NCBI GenBank assembly: GCA_016748015.1
Contig: JAAOMT010000727.1
Span: 34,203 to 89,562 of the forward strand
DNA: 55,360 nucleotides
From: Geosiphon pyriformis
Lineage: Eukaryota; Glomeromycota; Glomeromycetes; Archaeosporales; Geosiphonaceae
Reading direction: 5' to 3'
The position numbers and the translations under genes are program-made. Shown here piece by piece: positions 1 to 11,995 of this stretch. A model generated the notes under the pieces. It searched no databases and was not told the DNA's origin. It was given only the letters and a program-made list of their open reading frames with translations. How positions within the stretch are numbered: position 1 is the stretch's first letter; every line of letters starts with the position of its first letter.

Positions 1-297
1 AAAAATAAAAAAAAATATATTATTATTTAAAATATTAAGTTTACTTTTTTTGTTTTTTATAAATTTTTTTAATAATTTTATATTTTTAATATAAAATAAT
101 TAGAATAATTAAGCCAAAAAATAAATTAATACTATTTGTTTTTATATTTTTTTATTATTATTTTTTTCAAATAATTTTTTGTTTATATTTTTTTATAGCT
201 ATAATAAAAACTTTTATTTTTAAAATTACTAATATTGACAATAATATAATATATATTTTTTTATATATATTAATTGTAAATTTAATTTAATATAATA
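1..297. other. AT-rich flank without recognisable gene
   Basis: This stretch is almost pure A/T with short homopolymer runs. I see no reading frame or repeat that matches anything else in the window. It is the DNA into which LINE copy A inserted. Confidence 0.6.
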
Positions 298-308
298 TAA
301 TATTTATT
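298..308. repeat. Target-site duplication of LINE copy A, left copy
   Basis: The 11-mer TAATATTTATT lies directly outside the A-rich 3' tail of LINE copy A. It recurs at 7081-7091, directly outside the element's 5' end. In AT-rich DNA an 11-mer can match by chance, but both copies sit exactly at the element ends. Confidence 0.6.
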
Positions 309-442
309 TATTTTTTTTTTATTCAGTTAATGAGTGAGGTCCAAACACTACTTAGTACAATACATCATATAAGTAATCTAAACTAGGCGTGAATCATGCT
401 CTTTCTACACGTGACCAGTCACTCAGACTAATCAGAACAACA

Positions 443-3400
443 CTAGGCACCTATATGCACCGAGACCAAGTTACCTATACCTGAAAAGAATAAACTAGAT
501 CTACAAAACCCAAAACCAATACCAATTGCATCAGTGATACCCAATAATCTAACCACATTGGACGAGAATACTGAAGAAAGACCAGAAACCGAGACAGGAA
601 TAGAACCATTACATGGGATCAAGCCACTCTTCTTCATAACAGCTCTGTGTTTCGTATAAACCAGCCAAATATCATCACGGAATGCAAGACAAAAATCACA
701 CACAAATGCCATGATATTCTGAGCTGCCGTTTTAGAGTCCTTGAAAACAGAAAAAGATTCACAATACCACTCATTGAAAACAAAGCCCTTATATATAGCT
801 GCACCAACAACAGCATTGGAAGTACAAGCAGAAAGTGACTGCAAAACACATGAAGTCGAGTGAGATAAACCTGAGCATGTTTCCCAAACAGATGCATAAG
901 TGTTCATCAACCGGGCATGATCACCAGCATTAAATGGGCACAAAAACACATAATCTGAAATTTCAACATCACCACAGAACAAACACATCACACTGGGGTA
1001 CTCCTTATTGTAAAGACACTTTTGTACAGCAACAGGAAGACAATGATGCAATGCCTTCATAAAATACATTCGATAACCAGCAGTATGCGCACTAGTGAAA
1101 CCAGCGGCCAAATAAAAGTCCAGATGCCACACCGAACATAACCTGACCCAATCAACATCAGCACGTAGGCTGTCCACCAATACCTGAAAACCAGAACCGA
1201 CCTCCCAATGTGCACGGTGAATAGAGCAGAAAACATCACAAACAAAATGCCTAGAATTACCAGAAACCACAGTACTGCCAGTCTTGAGAAAATGTTCATT
1301 GATCCTGTGAGGAAGATGCACACCAGAAGATGCAACAGCCCTAGCCAAAGTGTCAGCACGCTCATTGCCCAAAACTCCAGAGTGACCTCTAACTTTAATT
1401 CAATCAACATCCAAATTTTTGCGACAAATAACATTAGAAATATGGTGGCATTCGACCCAACACCGATTCCTGAAATCTGAACACCCCAACATTAACTCTG
1501 ACCTGCATGCATCCAAAGTGGCCTGGCTGTCCGAAAACAGATTAACCGAATGAGAAAGAAGGACACACTCGAGAGCCAAAGCAATGGCCTACAGCTCCAT
1601 CATGGTAAAAGAAACCAAACCAGAAACTTCCACACCTAAACCCAAATCAATGTCCTCAAAAAAAACAGCAGCACCAGCCTCCATACCAAAAGTACCCAGC
1701 CCACACAAAGAACCATCCGTAAACACAGAAAGGCGATCGGAATCAACCTCCAACAAGCGATTGCAAACAACATCAAACTCACAAAACTCAAGTACGTCAG
1801 ACAAGTCAACATTCAGTGGCAAAAGAGAACAAATGGGAGATGACCCAGAACCAGACAAAAAGTGAACAGCAGCATTGAACCAATTAGGAATCAGGTCCCA
1901 AGAGTCCAGTCTCTTCCACCACTTGAAAGTCCTCCATTTGAAAACAGAACCAGTTCGATCGCGAAGCTGCTCAACAAAGGCAATTTCATATCGCCGAAGC
2001 AAAGAGACACATTTATAAAAAGCTAACTCGCCAAGAACAATAGACATTGGGGTCTCCTTTTGAAAACGAAAAACATTGGTCACGAGACCACCCAGAGAGA
2101 AGTCGCAACCCAAAAAAATCCGGACGACACCAGCCAAAAAATTATTTAAAGAACTGACATTAATACGAGAAGGGAAAAGCAGGGGGTGATGAGGGCACCA
2201 GCTGAGAACCTGTAAATCATGAGACCTATGCACGAACAGGTGGCCCAAAATATCTACAGAATTGGCAAAACAAACAACAGCAGCTAACTTGCTTTCAGTC
2301 TGGACCTGCTTAAAAGATTTCAACCCGTACAGAGAAGAATGATGAATAGCATCATTGGAAAAGTCAAGCGGCAAGCCAGATTTGGACTTCAAACCTTTAC
2401 GAATTATAGCGTCCCATTTCACACACACACTAATAGAAACAAAACTAAACTGAGTCCTATAGGCAATTATCGGGTGAAGAACCGCTGACACCAAATATGA
2501 GAACTGCTTATTAGAGATAGCCTTCCTCAGAACAAGGTTGGTAAAAAATCGGACATCCAAGCATGCCTTAACCAAGCTAGGCTTCGACAAACTCTCAGTA
2601 GACAGAAAGATACCCAGGTACCAATGAGACTCCCCTCTTTTGGCTATCAAAATAGGCAAACCACTGATCAACAAATGAGGACTGAAAACTCTGCAATTAA
2701 TGAGAATGGCCACCATTTTGTCATTATTGATCGAAATGTTATTGACTCAAAAAAACCCACTAGCAACATTGAGAATATGTTGGGTGATAGCCTGGCTGTT
2801 ACCAATCTAAATTGTATCGTCAACGAAAGCACCAGCAGTAAAGAAAGAAGTCAAACCAACCCGAAATTCAACACGACCAGTGTTGGCAACAAAACGAGAG
2901 TCTAATCTGTATCCACATACACTTTCTTGTCTCTTGACTTCACACAAAAGAGGATCATAAAATATGCGCCAGAAAAGAGGAGAAAACACCTCTTTTTGAT
3001 CCAAACCATCATGTACCCGATATCCATCAGTCAACCCAAAATCCGTCATAACTCTGTTGACCCGATCATTGTAGATGCTACCAAAAAACCGAATGAATTT
3101 ATTACACATTTTTATTCTGACCAAGCTCTTCCTTAGATGCTTCCAGCCAACCGAATCATAAGCCTTTTGCATATCCTGCAAGACCAGCCACAGCTCTTGG
3201 TTCTTTTTCAAAGCATCCTCAATGACCGATCCAATAGCAAAAATAGGAGACTGCATGGTCGTGCCTTTTAAAACAGAAAAATTATCCCCCCTTAGAACAT
3301 TAAAAACACTACAAGCCAATGAAATTCTGTCCGAAAACACTTTAGAAAAGATTTTGCAAGCCATCTCAACCAAAGCAATAGGATGAGTATTTGTGAAAAC

Positions 3401-5131
3401 CCCCTCCCACTCATATGGTTTGGGAATCATCGACACCCAAGCCTCTTTCCAAGGCCCAGGAACAGATTCACGCTCCAAGCAAACATTCAAAAACATTAAA
3501 AGCATATTCAAAACTGATTTGTCGCAATGTTTCCACAACTCATTTGAGATACCAGAGAGACCAGCTGCTTTCTCATCAGGCAGGTTCAAAACAACATTAA
3601 ACATCTTATCAAAATCAATTAGGCTCATTACACCAGAAAAAGCATCATCAAAAACATACTCTAAAGGCTAATATTGGCGATTCCAGACACCAGTAACATC
3701 AGAAACTACATTGCGCTTCCTAGTCCATCCCTCCATGACTGCATCTACTTTGGCCTTCACCAGAGTGGGCTCCAAAACCAACTCATCATCAACAACCAGA
3801 TGATCCAAAGTTACTTTGCGAAAAGAACATTCCAACACACTCCTAATAGTATGATCTTTGTCCAATTCGAAACTCTCCATCCTCTTATCTATCACTGATC
3901 TGATTTGAGATTCCCTAACTCACACTACTTCCAACATTTTGGATGCGCGATAAGACTTTTTGACCATAGACAAAACTGACCGAATAGCATTGAAGTGGGA
4001 ACCAGATAGGAAGAGAGACTTCACCATAGAAGCATTGACTGAATCCAAACCTTTCCACCTGTCGAACAAGGATGCAAACACCACAGTAGAATCCATATGA
4101 GATGCTCTAACTAACTTAGACACCAAGAGCTCAAGCTTGTGAAATTTGGACAAATCCTTGCTAAAAATTTTATCATATCTCTTGAACCACTTTTTCTTGA
4201 AAACTGCCTCAGCAGACAGACACATCACTTTATGGAGAGCAACCCATATCGAATTCAAGTCCGAGCAGATCTTGGTTGCAAGAAAATTGTCATGAAACAT
4301 AGCAGCATTTGCCGCTGTATCATCCTTAAATTTGGCCCATTTAACATCATTTACATCTTTGCAATCATACTTCCAGCAATCTCTATTTGCTTGCTTACAA
4401 ACAGAATTCAACTGAACATTGAGCAGACCACCTAAACTCACTAGCACTGAGACAGCCTGATGATCAGTGTCAAAGTATTCCCCAATGCCAAACACGTCGC
4501 GACCCACTACTACATTGACCAGATTTGAAGAAACGAACATAAAATCAATCATCTTAGCAATGTCCCGAGAATTAGACCAAGTCGGCAATTTCCCATGGGA
4601 GCTCCCACCCAAAGCATTAACCAGACCCAAATCCAGACATTTTTTAAAACTTGCACACTTGTGAGAACTGTCTTCATTGAAATCACCACCGAGAACAACG
4701 AAAGAAGATTCATTAACAGCTTTTGCAATGAGAGAGTTGACTTTACCAGCCTGAGAGAACCGAACTGCTGAGAAAACACCAGCGTACAAACTCAGAATAG
4801 ACACCGAAAGTTTATTTTTGAAAAGTAACTTAATGAACAAAAGTTGACCAGGCAACTCTGACACTTTGCACACATGTTTCACTAAAGAAGAGTTCATGAC
4901 AATTGCAACACCAGCACCCAGATATCCAGATTCCAAACTAGAGGTAAACACCTGCACATTATCATATTTGTTGACAATCCATGGGCAAATTTTCCCTTTT
5001 AACTTTGATTCCATAAAAATAGAAACTAAATTGTTCTTCTCCATATGCTAACGAATGACATCATCCTGTTTCACAAGATTGTTCATACCTCTGATGTTGC
5101 AAGTAGCAATATTCCAAACCAGACTGTCCAT
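443..5131 (-). pseudogene. LINE copy A ORF2: endonuclease - RT - RNase H polyprotein with seven stops
   Basis: The protein would nick target DNA and prime reverse transcription on it. One frame of 1,562 codons runs from the ATG at 5131 to the stop at 443 with no frameshift. The APE endonuclease has a Glu near codon 41 (ESKLKGK), GGDFNED near 150 and the TDHQAVS motif. The RT has motif A (DMQKAYDS) and intact FVDD at codons 769-772 (2816-2821 are the two Asp codons). RNase H has VFTDGS, FSDSQ and GHSGVLGNERAD. The C-terminus has a CLFCGDVE Cys-rich motif. In-frame stops lie at 5048-5050 (TAG), 3920-3922 (TGA), 3668-3670 (TAG), 2807-2809 (TAG), 2747-2749 (TGA), 1589-1591 (TAG) and 1400-1402 (TGA). 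At several of these sites copies B or C still have Trp or Gln. The start is chosen because it overlaps the ORF1 stop as TAATG. Confidence 0.9.
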
Positions 5132-5133
5132 TA
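5129..5133 (-). promoter_or_regulatory. TAATG stop-start overlap of LINE copy A ORF1/ORF2
   Basis: On the minus strand the last ORF1 codon TAA (5133-5131) shares its final A with the ORF2 ATG (5131-5129). LINE copy B has the same TAATG at 21547-21551. A UAAUG overlap is known to support termination-coupled reinitiation in the silkworm LINE SART1, so ORF2 here may be translated the same way. Confidence 0.65.
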
Positions 5134-6940
5134 AGAAGAAAAAGAATTTGAACCCGCCCCAAAACTGTCCACTTTGGCTGAAAGTCCCAGAACTGTTTCC
5201 ATTAGACACTTCATGCTGTCTTCCAACTTGGATACCAAAGATACATCAAAAGACACTGCTCCCGCAACAATCTCACCACTAGTGGCTGCACCTAAACCCT
5301 TACTCATCACTATATCCGCCCCTTGATTCTGTGATGAAGGGGTCACCAACAACTGACATCCAGGGCTCAGCTGGGAAACCATTGGCCCAAGTGCATCCAA
5401 CCTCTTAGCCAGCTTACCCACCTGCTCCACGAGGCTGGCGAGATTGCACTCAAAAGCAGCAAACCTATCATTGACTTCCATCAAAACTGGCAGGGACGGC
5501 ACCAACTCCGAAGAAGAACCAGATTTCACTAAAGCATTTCATCCAGAAAGAGGAGGAAAAGAAGACCCACTAGCAACTTTTGCCCAAGAGAGACCATTGA
5601 AAGAGACTGGACGAGCAACTGGAGCTGATTGCTTGGTGTAGATGGCTGCCAATCTGCTTTTATCTGTGTCTGACAGGACTCTATGCGAAGACAAACCTGA
5701 AGAAACTCTCCCACCAATCGCACAGCCCAATGACATATGACCTGATTTCCCACACTTGGCTGAAACAAAACAAGACCAGCGTAGATTGGTGCCTCTCAAC
5801 ACTGGCGTGGTTCCCACGATGGCCTTCAATAATTCAGCAGAATCAAAACAGACAACAGCACACTTAGCCCTAGCATACGTAACTGGATGACGATCAATAA
5901 CACATGTCTTCCCACCCACAGAACCAATAAAATCCCAGATGTCATAAGCAGTCGTACCCATTGGCAGAGTATAGAGCAGCACCCTATGCTGGTCCCTCGT
6001 GTCCCATGATTTTTTGTCCAAATCTGATCTAGCTACCTGCACAGCATTCTTCCCGATTAAGATTGACCACTCTGCCACAACCAAATCGGCATGTTCTGAT
6101 TGCTCAAATTCTATCACAGCCTTCTGCCACAGCCCCACCAATTGCATCTTGATCGACTTAATTATTCCAAACTCAGAGAGTGCAGCACGCACAGCCTCAG
6201 CTGATGTTCTAACTGGAATTTCTTTCAACACCACAGCTCGATCTGAGCAACCAGCTGATCTCTTAAGATTGGTGTTTATCATAACATTCGCACCAGTAGC
6301 CTTTTCAGTGTCTTTCATTAGACCTAATTCGGAAGTGAATGTCGCTTTGATGATCCCTGAAAATTTTGAGAGAGTAGATGCCCCCCCAAAATCATTGATA
6401 CCAGAAAATAATTTCCTCACCACTACAAGCTTTTCCTGAGAAGATTTGCCAGCCACTTTATCCAAGCCAATATCCAATGTGAAAGACTTCCTGACTGGAA
6501 CATTAACCAAATTTTTCATAGGAGGAGGGAGCTCAAGAAGAGCATCCGAGAGAACACCATCATCACTACCATCTTTTGAGAAGTCAATCTTTCCCAATGG
6601 CTTGCCCAATGCCTTTTTGGTTTTGACCTTCGAACTCGTGAGTGTCTGATCATAATCTCCACCAGTCAGAGCTCCACCTTCACCATAATCAAAGCTGGTT
6701 TCCTCCACCTTCACCATAATCAAAGCTGGTTTCCTCTACCAGACACTCCTCTTTTATATCAACACTTTCAGACTCAGTAGTGTCCCCAGTCTCCAAACCC
6801 CATAAACAACCACCAGGAACTTCAGCAGCAACCCCTTTATTATCAACACCCTCTGCCAACGCACCTTCCTTCCTCTTTTTCCTTGATGCAACCGCCTTAA
6901 AACCACTCTCAGAACCAGAAACTTTAGCAGTTTTTTTCAT
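5131..6940 (-). pseudogene. LINE copy A ORF1: RRM-like/zinc-knuckle RNA-binding protein, broken
   Basis: This is the nucleic-acid-binding protein expected to package the LINE RNA. From N to C there is a basic, Lys-rich start (MKKTAKV, SRKKRKEG), then an acidic linker (VDIKEECLVEETSFDYG). Two RRM-like domains follow (VVLKEIPVRTSAEAV and VLLYTLPMGTTAYDIW). Next is a zinc-knuckle remnant KCGKSGHMSLGC with the first Cys position replaced, then a coiled-coil stretch (LASLVEQVGKLAKRLDALG). The frame is broken twice. A 31-bp tandem duplication at 6674-6735 shifts it, and a TGA lies near 5530, after FPPLSG. The exact start is uncertain because homology with copies B and C (ATVGS) continues upstream of the first Met. 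Confidence 0.8.
6674..6735. repeat. 31-bp perfect tandem duplication inside ORF1
   Basis: Two back-to-back identical 31-nt units, 6674-6704 and 6705-6735, each begin CCACCTTCACCATAATC. Thirty-one is not a multiple of three, so the duplication splits ORF1 into two frames (6940-6689 and 6723-5539). Copies B and C have only one unit at this place. Confidence 0.95.
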
Positions 6941-7080
6941 AACAGCAATAACAGAGCCAACAGTGGCCTTGTAATTGAAGAATGGTTTTGATTTATCGTA
7001 CTGAATGGTAAAAAACTTCTTTCGAAAAAACTTTTGACTCTTTTTTGGGAATTTTGGATGAAAAAGAGAAAGAAGTTTTT

Positions 7081-7091
7081 TAATATTTATT
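7081..7091. repeat. Target-site duplication of LINE copy A, right copy
   Basis: TAATATTTATT directly abuts the 5' end of LINE copy A and matches 298-308. Confidence 0.6.
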
Positions 7092-9478
7092 AAATTTTAA
7101 ATAATTAAAAATAATTAAAACATAATTATTATAATTAATAAATTAAAATAAAATTTTGATTTATTTTTAATAGTAAAATCAATTTTTATTATTGATTTTT
7201 TAATGTATTAATTTTATATTAAAACATTTAGCAAATTTTTTTGCATTAATAACTGCTGACTTTTTATCAAAATAAGCTTTTTTTATTTTATTTAATATAA
7301 ATAGTATTTAAGACTAATAATTTATTAATTAAATTTTTTTGTAAAGTCAATAGAATTTTTTTAATTAAAAAAAAACATTAAGTTTAAAATTCACTTAATA
7401 GTATTATCAAAAATTTAAATTTTTTATAAGTATTTATTAAAGTTTTTAAAATAATTTACCAAATTTAAAAATATATTTTGAACAGAAAAAAACAAAACTT
7501 TATTCTTATTAGCAATCAATTTAATTAAATAATTTTTTGTTGACTAATTTGTTTAATTAAATAGTAAAAACAATTAATATAATTTTTAATATTTATTTTA
7601 AAATCTTAAACAAGTAATATTTTTAAATATATTTTTAAAAAAGGCTAAATATAATTATAAAAATATTTTTGTCTTTTATACTTTATTAAAAGACACTAGT
7701 ATAAAAAATAACAAGATTTTGATTTTTGCTTTTTAAAACTTTGAATTACCAATTTTTAAAAGTCTGAATTTCTAAAAAAATTATTTAATTTTAATTATAT
7801 TAGATTTGGTTTTGCTAAACAAAAAATGCTAAAACTTTTATAAACTAAATAATTATTTTTAATAAGTTTTCAAATTACTTATAATATTAAAATATTAAAA
7901 ACTAACTTTATTATTATAATATTATGCTTTATTTATTCTAATAATATTAGACTTTTTTATAACTTTAATTATATAATTCATAAAATTTACAGTTATTTTG
8001 TAATATATCTTCTTAATTAATCTAAAATTGTTATTATATTAAAATTTAATATGTTTAAATATTATAATATTTAATTTAATACATTTATAATAGCTGCAAA
8101 TTATTAAATATAAATAAATCAAATAATAATAATATTATTATTTTGTTTTTTATATTATCAAAAAATTTTTTTAAATGTTTTTTATCTTTATTCAATTTTA
8201 TAAAATATTATGTTTAATATGCTATTAAATTTTTTTTTATCAAAAATATAATTAGTTTATTTATATATTGTCTTAATTAAATATTAAATAAATATACTTT
8301 ACATAAGCTAAAATAATAAATTTTATTTATATCTCAATTATAGCTATAATAAACTATAATATTAATGCTATAATAATTAGCTTTATCTTTTATCATAAAA
8401 TATTTATCTATTAATTTTTTTATTATTTTGCTAATTTTATATTTTTGTTATAATTATTTCTTCAATTTAACTTTAATCAGATGTTTTTTATATTTTATTA
8501 GTAAATTTTTGCTTTTTTTTCTTGTAGTCATTGTATTATAATTTTTATCAAAAATGTAAACATGTATTACATAATTCATTTTGGACTTATAATTTGAATA
8601 TAAAGCATTAGTTGATGTTATAGCTTGTGAAATATATAATATTTTTTCAATTTTAACATGCTATTGCTTTTGTGAACTGCAATAAAATCATAATAAATAA
8701 AATTTATAACTTTTTTTAGCTGAAAAAAGTATAAGTAATCAAGTATTTGGTTAAAATTTCTACCAGGACTTGGTAATTTAGGTATTTTAACATAATTTTT
8801 GAAAAGATTTTTCATATAGCAACAATTTATCAATAATTATCTTGGTTTTTTATTATGGTATTCATTTTATGTTACTATAAATGTATGGTATTATGCTATT
8901 TGTTGTTAAATAATTTCTGATATTTTCTAAATAAGTGTAATCAATTCTCAACATATTGATATATGTTTTTTGACAAAGCAGTATATTGTGATTTCAGTAG
9001 TAAAATATTTGCTTATTAGTATGTATTTTTTTTTTAACACATTGGCTGGCACTTATTTTTTCACTATTTTTTGCTTTGAACTGGCATTAAAAATATATCT
9101 TGTTTAGATTTAGAGAGAACTTGAAATACCTCACATAATTTGGCAAACTTTTCTTTTAGAATTCTTTTTGAGCAACCACAATTACAACCTAAATCTAAGA
9201 AACATATTGCTATTTCATATTTGGTAAAAAATGTTATAATTAGAACTTTTTATATATGGGTAATCCTATATATAAATTTTATTACTTTTTCTTTTTTGTA
9301 ATTACAATAATGAATATGCAAGCAATAAAGAACTGCTTTAAAGTAATATATATATATACTTATAATTTTATATCCTTTCATGGTTTATGCATGTAATTAA
9401 ATTAGTTTCTACAAACTGAAAGTGACTTAATTTTTGAGTTACACTAATAGCTGTCTGGAAATATACAGTATCTACAAC
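7092..9478. other. AT-rich unassigned DNA
   Basis: Mostly homopolymer-rich A/T sequence. The part from about 8560 to 9350 is less simple. It has a minus-strand open stretch of 71 codons at 8618-8833, with further minus-strand fragments upstream separated by stops. That could be a decayed gene or DNA transposon. I do not recognise it and assign no function. Confidence 0.5.
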
Positions 9479-11995
9479 TTATATTGCCTTTGTTGCTTTC
9501 TTCTGGAGATACCTCTCGGCTTTTTCAATGGCTTGTATGATGTCTGTTTCAAGCTTTTGTTGATTAGGAATAAGTTTTTGGTCTATTGAATCAAAAGAAA
9601 CTGGTATCAAAGAACTTCCAGTTTCTATGGTTTCACAATGAACACTAGTTTTCACTCTGGGAGTTGTCGACTGGCTGGTCGACTGAGATCACAAACTTAT
9701 AGCAGGCTCTTCTGACATATACACCAATGGTTGCATCTGCTGAAACAGGAAATGCTTTTTTTCATTTGTTTGACAATCAACAGAATCCTTCCAAGCCACT
9801 AGCAATTATTGAGCAGTGTTCAGCAACTGATTTTTGCTATTATTTTCCTGCAAAAAATCATATGCAGTGAGACCAAACAATCTGACTGCAAACTAATAAC
9901 AATGTCTGTATGCAAGCTCATCACTGTAGTTCACTTCGCTATCTTCAGAATTAGACTCGTATTTCTGTTTCTATAGCAAACTCCCAGAAAATTCTTTATT
10001 TTTTTTATGCCTTTGAATCTCCACTATCTTTGCTTCAGTGGTTCCAGTAATTGTACCAACTTGAGGGAAGTAATATTTCTTATCTACACCTGCCAAGTTA
10101 GTACTGAATTGCATGTATAGCAATAAGAAAGACAAGGTGGGTAATTGTTCAATTCCGACATTTGATGAATAATTTATGCTTGTTGTATTGTTGAAGTAGT
10201 TAATATCTTTGCTCTTTTGATAGTTCTTTACGGAGACCAGAACATATGAAATATTGTCCAACATCATAAGGTCATGAATCCTAATGTCCATTACCAAAAA
10301 AATAATCAAGTCTGTCTCTTGTTGATTTTACTTGCAGACAAAAGCAGTACTGTGCTTAAGTGCTTCAAGAATATGTTCAGGAGGCAGTGTATAAGTAATC
10401 ACAATGAAATGGTTAAATTGAATATATGCTTTTAACAACTTTTTCTTAATATCATCTTCATTTATCTTATAAATCACATCACAGTAAACATTATACTTAA
10501 AAAAATATCTCAGGTAGTGTACCAGTAGCATAGAACAAGAAAACCAATTCGAACTCTCTATGCTATTTAATAACTGCAATGCACCACAAGCACGGTTCTA
10601 TGCATGCAACAAAATAAGGCATGCAACCACTTCTTCTTAGTATCCTCTCTCAACCAGTCCTTCCTTCATTATGTTTATGAAAGGATTCAGAACTCTTACC
10701 AACCCAACTCCTTCAAACTCACTAGTGATTTGTGCTGAAGCTTCTGCAAGTGTTGCTTCTGATACGCATCCTGTCATAATTGTGGTTCAAGTGTCATTGA
10801 TATAGAAACAAAGACGCATGTAGCTTAAAGTAAATGTTGAGGCCAATTTGCTTTGAGGAACAATGTTCAGACAAAGATGAGAACCAAGAATTGCAAGGCA
10901 CTCCAGATTATTGATCCATTCTCCATTCTTCTTGCTTCTTGTAAATGATATAACAGCGGCTGGTCTGAGACAGTCAGATCTATGCAAAGCCATCCATAAT
11001 GGTCTTCTGAATTTAAAAAAGTGCTGTAATAGAGCTGATTCAGCCAAGGTTTGCAGCAAGTTTATGGCAGAAAGATTGACAAACGCGATTTCAGTGAATA
11101 GAGGAAACAGTTTGCATTCTTTTTTTTGTAGACGAAATAAACTGAAATTATAGATCTTGGAAGTAGTGTCCAAGAAAACACAAAACACTCCTCTATTATT
11201 ACTGTTTACAGGAAGTGTTCTCATGGCATATTGCAAACACTCGAAGTTGCTCCAAGTCTGTTCATTCTCTTCATTTAGGATCCTTGCTTCATCAAAAACA
11301 AACAAAAATTGTGATTTAACTTTATAACTATTGATTATCCAGGATCTTTCCAAGCATGTTCTCATTGACTTTCAGTATTTAAACACAACCATTTTTAATT
11401 CTGTAAAATATGTGGGGTCATTTGCATTCGCATTCAAAGATGGAAGCTGCACAATAATTTCTCTCATTTTTACTTCCACTGCAAACCAAAAAACCATTGA
11501 TGATTTTTTGGAAATTTGTTTTTGGATCCAGTGTTTTGCCAATCTTTCAGCAATCATTTCATAAAAAAAGAACTGGATGCACTCAAATATTGCACAAAAA
11601 TACGTAACATATATTTTGACCATGTTGGCATTTTGTCCGGTTCCATCATTAAGCTTTCTCTGTCCAGTCAAGATATTGGCAATTGGATAATGAAATGATC
11701 CACCACTGTTTTTTTTGTGAAGGCAAACATACGAAATGAGTAAAATTTTTCCAATCTCTACCATCAGTCAAGACTTTCCAAAGCCAGAAGCTTGTATTAG
11801 GTCACAGTACAGTAAGTCATACTCTGTCAAATCACACTCCATCATGTTTTTGTCAACATGTTGGCAGAACACTTTGGCAACGCCATAAGGATCGTAGTAC
11901 TCCGAGTCCAAAAAAGCTATCTCCACAGCAGTGTACTCTCTATAACCAAACCAATAACCCAAATTTGTATTTAAAAGATATAAGATTAACACCAA
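9479..11995 (-). pseudogene. Crinkler-like P-loop NTPase pseudogene with ten in-frame stops
   Basis: One minus-strand frame of about 838 codons runs without any frameshift and is interrupted only by stops. It has a Walker A motif ASGFGKS (about 11768-11788), a Walker B-like FLFVFDEAR (about 11300), CVFLDTTSK (about 11160) and, further on, a FNHFIVITY segment, EALKHSTAFVCK and ISYVLVSVKN. This order resembles the NTPase domain proteins linked to Crinkler (CRN) effectors in fungi and oomycetes, common in mycorrhizal fungi. Internal stops lie at 11765-11767, 11369-11371, 10787-10789, 10637-10639, 10598-10600, 10328-10330, 9971-9973, 9893-9895, 9806-9808 and 9689-9691. The last stop is at 9479-9481. 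Several fit CGA->TGA (GKS*L for GKSRL) or CAG/CAA->TAG/TAA. The N-terminus and any introns upstream of 11995 are not resolved. The CRN label is less sure than the P-loop call. Confidence 0.7.

Larger units (their letters stand above)
309..7080 (-). mobile_element. LINE copy A, full-length APE-type non-LTR retrotransposon, inactive
   Basis: This is a complete non-LTR element on the minus strand and the youngest copy in the window. It has a short 5' leader starting AAAAACTTCTTTCTC (shared with copy B), ORF1 (about 6940-5131), ORF2 (5131-443), a 3' UTR ending in ACTCATTAA and an A-rich tail. An 11-bp TSD flanks it. The composition is visibly more GC-rich than the flanks. It cannot be autonomous as it stands. 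ORF2 carries seven in-frame stops, and ORF1 carries a 31-bp duplication frameshift plus a stop. The presence of RNase H and two ORFs recalls the I/Tad-like groups, but I did not place it in a clade. Confidence 0.9.

Noticed and set aside
1208-4664. Plus-strand open stretches under LINE copy A (for example 1584-1865, 3393-3671, 4139-4435)
   Set aside because: They are antisense shadows of ORF2. They carry no motif, while the minus strand has all endonuclease, RT and RNase H motifs in one frame.
5999-6649. Plus-strand open stretches under ORF1 of LINE A
   Set aside because: Antisense shadows of the RRM-like ORF1.
8618-8833. 71-codon minus-strand ORF as a gene
   Set aside because: No motif, AT-rich context and no related copy in the window. 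Kept only as a remark in the unassigned region.
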